DNA from: Pseudomonas kribbensis
GTDB taxonomy: Bacteria > Pseudomonadota > Gammaproteobacteria > Pseudomonadales > Pseudomonadaceae
Length of the DNA: 64,000 nt
Assembly (NCBI RefSeq): GCF_003352185.1
Contig: NZ_CP029608.1
Coordinates: 310,001 to 374,000, forward strand
Direction: 5' to 3'
Positions 59,054-64,000 of the stretch are shown piece by piece. Position 1 is the first letter of the stretch; the number at the start of each line of letters is the position of its first letter. A model generated the notes under the pieces. It was not told the origin of the DNA, ran no database searches, and worked only from the letters and a program-made list of their open reading frames with translations. A program made the translations under genes and the position numbers.

Positions 59054-59764
59054 TCAGCTCCCGGTTGGGGGAGCAATCTTTTTCAGGAGGCGCTCAGCAC
59101 CTTCCAAATCCTTTTTGCCGCCGCAACTGCCGTTCAGCTCAATGGCGCGTTTCAGCAGTTCGATGCCAGCCATTACCTGACCGGGTTGGCCCGGGTTATC
59201 GGCGGTGAGTCCAGCTACCGTGGCGCGTCCCGTAGCCAGGTACAGCTTTGCGCGGACTTCGTCCGGCATGTCCTGCTCCGCTGTCAGCTCCATGGTGCGG
59301 TGCAAAATAGCCAGATCGAATCCGCCGCTGGCTTTCTGAGAGATCAGCGCGCCTTCGGCGATTTCCTCGGCCACCAGGCAGCCAGTAGTTCGCTCAAAGC
59401 GATCGGGCATCAGCAGGTTGTGCTGCAACACATACGCCGCGATATCGAGCGCACCGGTGTAATCACCAGCGTCGATGCGCCAGATCATGATGGTGGTGAG
59501 TACTTCGTCCTGAGCGCCGTTGCCCGCAGCAAGCACTCCGTCGACGTAAGGCACGTACTCCGGCAGAAGCTGCAACTTCAGCGCGGCTTTGCCTTCGTTC
59601 GACTGGATTTGCTTGAGGCGCAGACGGTGCTGCAGCAGCTGGGCCAGCTGCATTTCATAGGCCGTCCCTCCCGCCATCGAAACAGCGGGCGACGCAGCGG
59701 CAGCCTCTTGCGAGGCAAGCGCTTTCAGCCGGTGACGTTGGGCGAGCGAGAGGGCCATGGTCAT
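59054..59764 (-). CDS. M: terminase small subunit / endonuclease M
   Basis: The 236-residue protein begins MTMALSLAQRHRLKALASQEAAAA and has the M block LTTIMIWRIDAGDYTGALDIAAYVLQHNLLMPDRFERTTGCLVAEEIAEGAL. P2 M cuts the cos site together with P. Its ATG overlaps the N stop by ATGA. Confidence 0.93.
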   Translation of the reverse strand: MTMALSLAQRHRLKALASQEAAAASPAVSMAGGTAYEMQLAQLLQHRLRLKQIQSNEGKAALKLQLLPEYVPYVDGVLAAGNGAQDEVLTTIMIWRIDAGDYTGALDIAAYVLQHNLLMPDRFERTTGCLVAEEIAEGALISQKASGGFDLAILHRTMELTAEQDMPDEVRAKLYLATGRATVAGLTADNPGQPGQVMAGIELLKRAIELNGSCGGKKDLEGAERLLKKIAPPTGS

Positions 59765-60765
59765 GCGGCCTCTTCGATGTTTTCGACCAGGGCGCCGAGA
59801 CCGAAGTCCTCGATCACATAATCCTCGTTCGACGACTGATAGTCGGCGATGCGATCGCGCTCCGGCTCGTCCCGGGTCATGCGGCGACGGCTGCTGATCT
59901 GGAAGTAGATCGACAGGTTTTTCAGCGTGGTGATCATGATGCCGCCGTCGATGAAGAACGGAGCATCTTCGATCGGCAGGCCGCCCAGCGTGCCGTTGGC
60001 GAGGATCCGCGCGGCTGCCAGCTCATTTTCGTTGTCTGCAGCGCCTTCGATGTTGGCCAGGAACTTCGCGTGCAACAGGTTGCGATCGACCAGGACTACC
60101 AGATCCGGACGCTTGCGGTGCCATGGGTCGAGCAGCTGGATAGCGTCGTACACCAGACCGTCGAGAGTCTTGTAATCGCCGTTCGGGCCGATGGTGACCT
60201 TGCCAGCAACCTTGCCGCTGTTGAGCACACGTTCAGGCGCCTTGGTGCGGTACTTCTCCAGCCAACCGACGTTCACGTCCTGCAGCAGCTGATTGGTCGC
60301 GCGATCGGTCGTCGCGGCCGCACTGGTGCCGTTGAAGCCGATCATGATGCGGTCGAGGGCTTGGCGCTCGACGATCGCACCGGACAGACGAGCCTGAAAG
60401 TCTGGGAATTTCGCCCAGGCATCGAGCAACGCATACGGAATCGCGGTATCGAAGTCAGTCTTCTTGCAGCTGTACGTGTCGTTTTTGAGCGAGCCGACGC
60501 CGCGAGGATTTCGGGCGGCTTGGTTGGTGTCGGTCCGGCCGGCGATGGTCGAGCCGACGCCCAAAACGATGGCTTCACCGTCTTTCTCGTCGACGCCCAG
60601 CACGTTGATCTTTTTCAGGAAAGCGCTGGATTCCTGAATGGCCGTTTCCAACTTTTGCTGCACCGACGGGGTGACGGTGAATTTCTCAGCCACGGATCCG
60701 ACAGAGTTGATCGCCGCGATCTGTTTGGTGAAGCCATTGAAGGCAAGCCGTGTTTCGTTACGCAT
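59761..60765 (-). CDS. N: major capsid protein N
   Basis: The 334-residue protein begins MRNETRLAFNGFTKQIAAINSVGSVAEKFTVTPSVQQKLETAIQESSAFLKKINVLGVDEKDGEAIVLGVGSTIAGRTDT, the P2 N capsid family. It is expected to be processed by gpO. It follows O by about 34 bases. Confidence 0.95.
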   Translation of the reverse strand: MRNETRLAFNGFTKQIAAINSVGSVAEKFTVTPSVQQKLETAIQESSAFLKKINVLGVDEKDGEAIVLGVGSTIAGRTDTNQAARNPRGVGSLKNDTYSCKKTDFDTAIPYALLDAWAKFPDFQARLSGAIVERQALDRIMIGFNGTSAAATTDRATNQLLQDVNVGWLEKYRTKAPERVLNSGKVAGKVTIGPNGDYKTLDGLVYDAIQLLDPWHRKRPDLVVLVDRNLLHAKFLANIEGAADNENELAAARILANGTLGGLPIEDAPFFIDGGIMITTLKNLSIYFQISSRRRMTRDEPERDRIADYQSSNEDYVIEDFGLGALVENIEEAA

Positions 60766-60799
60766 GGTGTTCTCCTGGGGAGCTTGTAGGGGCCGGTGA

Positions 60800-61630
60800 T
60801 CAGTAGGCGGTCAGCACAGCGCCGTCGCCGCCGATCGCGGGAGGGCGTTGGGTTTGGCTATGGTCTTGGGTATCGCCCAGGCGCTTGACCAGTTCGTTGA
60901 GGTCATTGCTGAGCTTGTCCACGCTGGTCTTCAGGTCTGCGGAGAATTTTTTCTCGGCCGCCAGTTGGTCTGGCAGATCTTTGACGTGTTCGGCGACAGC
61001 TTCGACGGCCTGGCTGATTTGGGCGAACTCGCCGTCGTCCTTGGCCTGTTTGCCGGAGAGCAACGCTTGCACCTTGCTGAAGAGTTGGGCGCCTAAACCG
61101 GGCTTGTCCTCGATTTCTTCGAAAGTGAGTTCGGTTTCCACCGCCTCGGTGAACATCGAGGTCGCGGAGTAGTGGCGGTCTTTGAATGGGCTGGATTCAG
61201 GTTTTTGAGCTGAGAACGCGAGCACGTCGGTGCCGAGACTGGCCGGAGAGTCCGTTACAGCGAGACCGACGATGTAGGCTTCGCCGGTGTCGGAGAAGCT
61301 GTCGTCGATTTCGATGGACGTGTAAATCTTCTGTTTCGCCTTGTTCAGGGCGATCAGATCCGCGGTCGGTTCGATTTGGGCGAAAAGGGCGAGTTTGGTC
61401 TGGCCATTGATTTCGACCTCTTCAGCCTTCACTGCCGTAACGTCACCGTAGGCTTTGAACGGGCCGTCTGGCAGCATGCTGCGGAAATGCTCCAGCCAGA
61501 TCCGAGCGCCGTAGGTAGTCGGGTTGAAGTTTTTGGCAGCCTGTTCCAGCCAGCTGCGTTTGATGGTGCGCTTGTCCGAGGTAGCGCCCTCAACGGCGAC
61601 ACGGAACCAGTTGCTGCGAAATTTCTTCAT
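60800..61630 (-). CDS. O: capsid scaffolding protease O (GPO family)
   Basis: The 276-residue protein has an N-terminal serine-protease domain (KKFRSNWFRVAVEGATSDKRTIKRSWLEQAAKNFNPTTYGARIWLEH...; IVGLAVTDSPASLGTDVLAFSA) and a C-terminal coiled-coil scaffold (VEAVAEHVKDLPDQLAAEKKFSADLKTSVDKLSNDLNELV). It opens the leftward capsid-tail block, divergent from P. Confidence 0.94.
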   Translation of the reverse strand: MKKFRSNWFRVAVEGATSDKRTIKRSWLEQAAKNFNPTTYGARIWLEHFRSMLPDGPFKAYGDVTAVKAEEVEINGQTKLALFAQIEPTADLIALNKAKQKIYTSIEIDDSFSDTGEAYIVGLAVTDSPASLGTDVLAFSAQKPESSPFKDRHYSATSMFTEAVETELTFEEIEDKPGLGAQLFSKVQALLSGKQAKDDGEFAQISQAVEAVAEHVKDLPDQLAAEKKFSADLKTSVDKLSNDLNELVKRLGDTQDHSQTQRPPAIGGDGAVLTAY

Positions 61631-61720
61631 GTCGGGTATCCCTCAAAGCTGTGCTGCTGGGTGCAGTTACGTTGAGGTACATCCTCGGCAGTCGCGCGAT
61701 CACGGGCAATCGACGCCAGT

Positions 61721-61739
61721 TGTAGGCCCACTCGCTACA
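61721..61739. promoter_or_regulatory. putative Ogr-binding site between genes O and P
   Basis: TGTAGGCCCACTCGCTACA has the TGTA-N11-TACA form. It is centred 58 bases upstream of the P start and about 100 bases upstream of the O start. Activation at about -55 would suit the O-directed promoter best; one or both divergent late promoters may use it. Confidence 0.6.
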
Positions 61740-61787
61740 TGGCACATCGCTACGCCTTCACGCGCGCGAGGCGTCAGCATCGCCGCC

Positions 61788-63548
61788 ATGACTACAGCCG
61801 CAGCCACTCCCATCCGCGATAACCGCCGTCAGGCCAAGTTCCTCTACTGGACCGGCCTGCGGATCTGCGCGATCGCAGAAATGCTGGATGAAAAGGAAAA
61901 GACCGTTCATGCGTGGAAAACGCGGGACGAGTGGGATCGGGCCGATAACGTGGAGCGCATCGGCGGTGCGCTGGAAGCGCGACTGGTGCAACTGATCCTC
62001 AAGGACGGCAAGACAGGCGGCGACTTCAAGGAAATCGACCTGTTGCATCGTCAACTGGAGCGGCAGGCGCGGATTGAGCGTTACAAGTCCGGTGGCACCG
62101 ACACCGACCTCAATCCCAATCTGGCCAAACGCAACGAAGGCCCGAAGAAGAAAGCGGCTCGCAACGAGTTCAGCGAAGACCAGATCGAGCTGCTCACTGA
62201 GGCATTTAAAGACGGCTGCTTTGGCTATCAACTGGACTGGTACCGGGCGAGTAATCAGCGCACCAGGGCAATCCTCAAAAGCCGGCAGATCGGTGCCACC
62301 TACTACTTTGCTCGCGAGGCGTTCATTGACGCTCTTGTCACTGGGCGAAACCAGATTTTCCTGTCAGCGTCGAAGAACCAGGCGCACATCTTCAAGGCTT
62401 ACATCCAAGGGTTCGCCCGCGAGGTTTGCGGTGTCGAGCTCACTGGCGATCCGATCATTCTGGCGAACGGCGCCGAGCTGCATTTCCTCGGGACCAACGC
62501 CCGAACCGCTCAGGGTTACCACGGTAATTTCTACTTCGACGAGTTCTTCTGGACGTTCAAATTCAACGAGCTGAACAAGGTCGCCAGCGGCATGGCGATG
62601 CAGAAGCAATACCGGCGCACCTATTTTTCGACTCCATCGAGCATGGCGCATGAGGCCTACACGTTCTGGACCGGTGAACGCTTCAACAAGGGCAAGCCGG
62701 TCGCCCAGCGGCTGAAACTCGACGTGTCGCACGACGCGCTGCAGCAGGGCCGACTCTGCGAGGACAGGATTTGGCGCCAGATCGTCACCATCCTTGATGC
62801 CGAGCAGCGCGGCTGCGACCTGTTCGACCTAGAGGAGCTACGCCTCGAGTACAACGCGGATGCCTTTGCCAACCTGTTGATGTGCCAGTTCGTTGACGAC
62901 GGGGCGAGCATCTTCCCGCTCAACGTTCTGCAGCCTTGCATGGTCGACAGCTGGGTCGAATGGTCCGAAGACTACAAACCCTTCGCTGCGCGGCCGTTCG
63001 CCGATCGGCAGGTGTGGATCGGCTACGATCCGGCGGAAACCGGTGACAGCTCCGGCTTGGTGGTCGTGGCCCCGCCGGCCGTTCCCGGTGGGAAGTTCCG
63101 CATCCTCGAGCGCCACCAGTTCCGTGGGATGGACTTCGCCGCCCAGGCTGAGGCGATCCGCCTGGTCACGATGCGTTACTGGGTGACCTACATCGGCATC
63201 GACATAACGGGCATGGGCTCTGGAGTGGCCCAGCTGGTGCGCCAGTTTTTCCCCAACGTGACGACCTTCAGCTATTCCCCCGAGGTCAAGACGCGCCTGG
63301 TGCTCAAGGCCTACGACGTGATTCACAAAGGACGCCTGGAGTTCGATGCGGGCTGGATCGACATGGCCCAGTCGCTGATGGCGATCCGAAAGACCATCAC
63401 GGCCAGCGGCCGGCAATTCACTTACACGGCAGGTCGAACCGACGAGACCGGGCACGCGGATCTCGCATGGGCTCTTTTCCACGCATTGCAGAACGAACCG
63501 CTTGAGGGCCAAACCTCAACGAATACCGGTTTCATGGAGATTTATTGA
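61788..63548 (+). CDS. P: terminase large subunit ATPase P
   Basis: The 586-residue protein has an N-terminal DNA-binding helix (RRQAKFLYWTGLRICAIAEMLDEKEKTVHAWKTRDEWD). The ATPase region carries ILKSRQIGATYYFAREAF as the Walker A-like motif and YFDEFFW as Walker B. The nuclease region has WIGYDPAETGDSSGLVVV and a C-terminal HADLAWALFHAL. The start ATG 61788 was chosen because conservation begins there and the length fits P2 P; the frame is open further upstream across the promoter. It overlaps Q by TGATG. Confidence 0.94.
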   Translation: MTTAAATPIRDNRRQAKFLYWTGLRICAIAEMLDEKEKTVHAWKTRDEWDRADNVERIGGALEARLVQLILKDGKTGGDFKEIDLLHRQLERQARIERYKSGGTDTDLNPNLAKRNEGPKKKAARNEFSEDQIELLTEAFKDGCFGYQLDWYRASNQRTRAILKSRQIGATYYFAREAFIDALVTGRNQIFLSASKNQAHIFKAYIQGFAREVCGVELTGDPIILANGAELHFLGTNARTAQGYHGNFYFDEFFWTFKFNELNKVASGMAMQKQYRRTYFSTPSSMAHEAYTFWTGERFNKGKPVAQRLKLDVSHDALQQGRLCEDRIWRQIVTILDAEQRGCDLFDLEELRLEYNADAFANLLMCQFVDDGASIFPLNVLQPCMVDSWVEWSEDYKPFAARPFADRQVWIGYDPAETGDSSGLVVVAPPAVPGGKFRILERHQFRGMDFAAQAEAIRLVTMRYWVTYIGIDITGMGSGVAQLVRQFFPNVTTFSYSPEVKTRLVLKAYDVIHKGRLEFDAGWIDMAQSLMAIRKTITASGRQFTYTAGRTDETGHADLAWALFHALQNEPLEGQTSTNTGFMEIY

Positions 63549-64000
63549 TGAGCAACAGCGGCAGCGATACCACGCAATCGTCCACTTCAGCCCCGGCTGC
63601 GGCCGAGGCAGAGCTGCTGCCGGCAACGGGCGGCAAGATGGAGGCCTTCACCTTCGGAGACCCTACGCCGGTGCTCGATGAGCGGGGGATTCTGGACTAC
63701 TTGGAATGCTGGCTGAACGGTCGCTGGTATGAGCCGCCAATGTCCCTCGACGGGCTGGCCAAGTCTTCCCGGGCCAGCGTGTTCCTGCAGTCGGGTTTGA
63801 ATTTCAAGCGCAACATGCTCGCCCGCACCTTCATCCCCCATAAATTGCTGTCGCGGCAGACTTTCGAGCAGTTCGCCCTGGACTTCCTCTGGTGTGGCAA
63901 TGGCTACCTCGAAAAGCGCGAGAACATGCTGCGCGGCACGCTCGGCCTGCAGCCCGCTTTAGGCAAATACATGCGACGTGGCGAGGATCTCGAAACCTAC
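63548..64000 (+). CDS. Q: portal protein Q, N-terminal part (runs off the right edge)
   Basis: From ATG 63548 the frame is open to the window end (151 codons). It contains LDYLECWLNGRWYEPPMSLDGLAKSSRASVFLQSGLNFKRNMLARTFIPHKLLSRQTFEQFALDFLWCGNGYLEKREN, the P2 Q/PBSX portal pattern. It is coupled to P (TGATG). It is incomplete here only because of the window edge. Confidence 0.92.
   Translation, partial: MSNSGSDTTQSSTSAPAAAEAELLPATGGKMEAFTFGDPTPVLDERGILDYLECWLNGRWYEPPMSLDGLAKSSRASVFLQSGLNFKRNMLARTFIPHKLLSRQTFEQFALDFLWCGNGYLEKRENMLRGTLGLQPALGKYMRRGEDLETY

Overview
The window is chromosomal DNA of a fluorescent Pseudomonas (P. fluorescens / P. koreensis type). The evidence is the high GC content, a REP doublet typical of this group, and housekeeping genes with Pseudomonas-like sequence and order (recQ, fdhD with a YdeP-type oxidoreductase, nudE-cysQ, dctBD, rfbC, aguA, an OprD-family porin, DUF3077-type small proteins). 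Positions 1 to about 34,736 are host chromosome. Positions 34,737 to 64,000 are most of a P2-type (contractile-tail) prophage whose right end lies outside the window.

Host part. The left edge holds a partial ParC-like gene, then a stand-alone alpha/beta hydrolase flanked by two paralogous small proteins (0.36-2.5 kb). Next are a secreted protein and a 44-residue lipoprotein, recQ, a 3-hydroxyacyl-CoA dehydrogenase with a hotdog thioesterase, a glycine-zipper protein, a molybdenum oxidoreductase with fdhD and a LysR regulator, a BON-LysM protein, a nucleotidase, nudE-cysQ, and dctB-dctD translationally coupled to a YiiD-type thioesterase. These are followed by a lone rfbC, a 970-residue phosphotransferase/aminotransferase fusion with agmatine deiminase, a TonB receptor behind a Fur-box-like palindrome, a DsbA-like protein, a candidate small RNA and an OprD porin. 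The most suggestive host locus is 29.2-31.4 kb: four tightly packed genes for a 2-oxoglutarate dioxygenase of the free-amino-acid hydroxylase family, a GNAT acetyltransferase, and both subunits of an AzlCD branched-chain amino-acid exporter. This looks like a module that modifies and exports an amino acid. Up to the prophage come LysR, tautomerase and SDR genes, a DUF3077 gene with a structured upstream region, and a decayed toxin-antitoxin locus.

Prophage. Integration is at a tRNA-Thr(UGU): only its 3' 45 bases, from the anticodon loop to CCA, remain at 34,737-34,781, next to the integrase. Leftward early genes follow: DUF4224, HNH nuclease, small proteins, a 936-residue Toprim primase/helicase, an Ogr-type late activator, a CII/YmfL-like regulator and a Cro-like protein. 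A divergent XRE repressor completes the switch. The morphogenesis genes run leftward in P2 order (O N M L X, holin, endolysin, spanins, R S, V W J I H, chaperone, FI FII, E/E', T, U, D). Terminase P and portal Q diverge on the plus strand and run off the right edge. A 19-bp TGT-N13-ACA motif stands at three expected late-promoter positions, and the P2 E/E' -1 frameshift is conserved. Compared with P2, the replication gene is different, the late block is inverted relative to int, and the ogr-like gene sits in the early operon. No CRISPR array, IS element or complete RNA gene was found.
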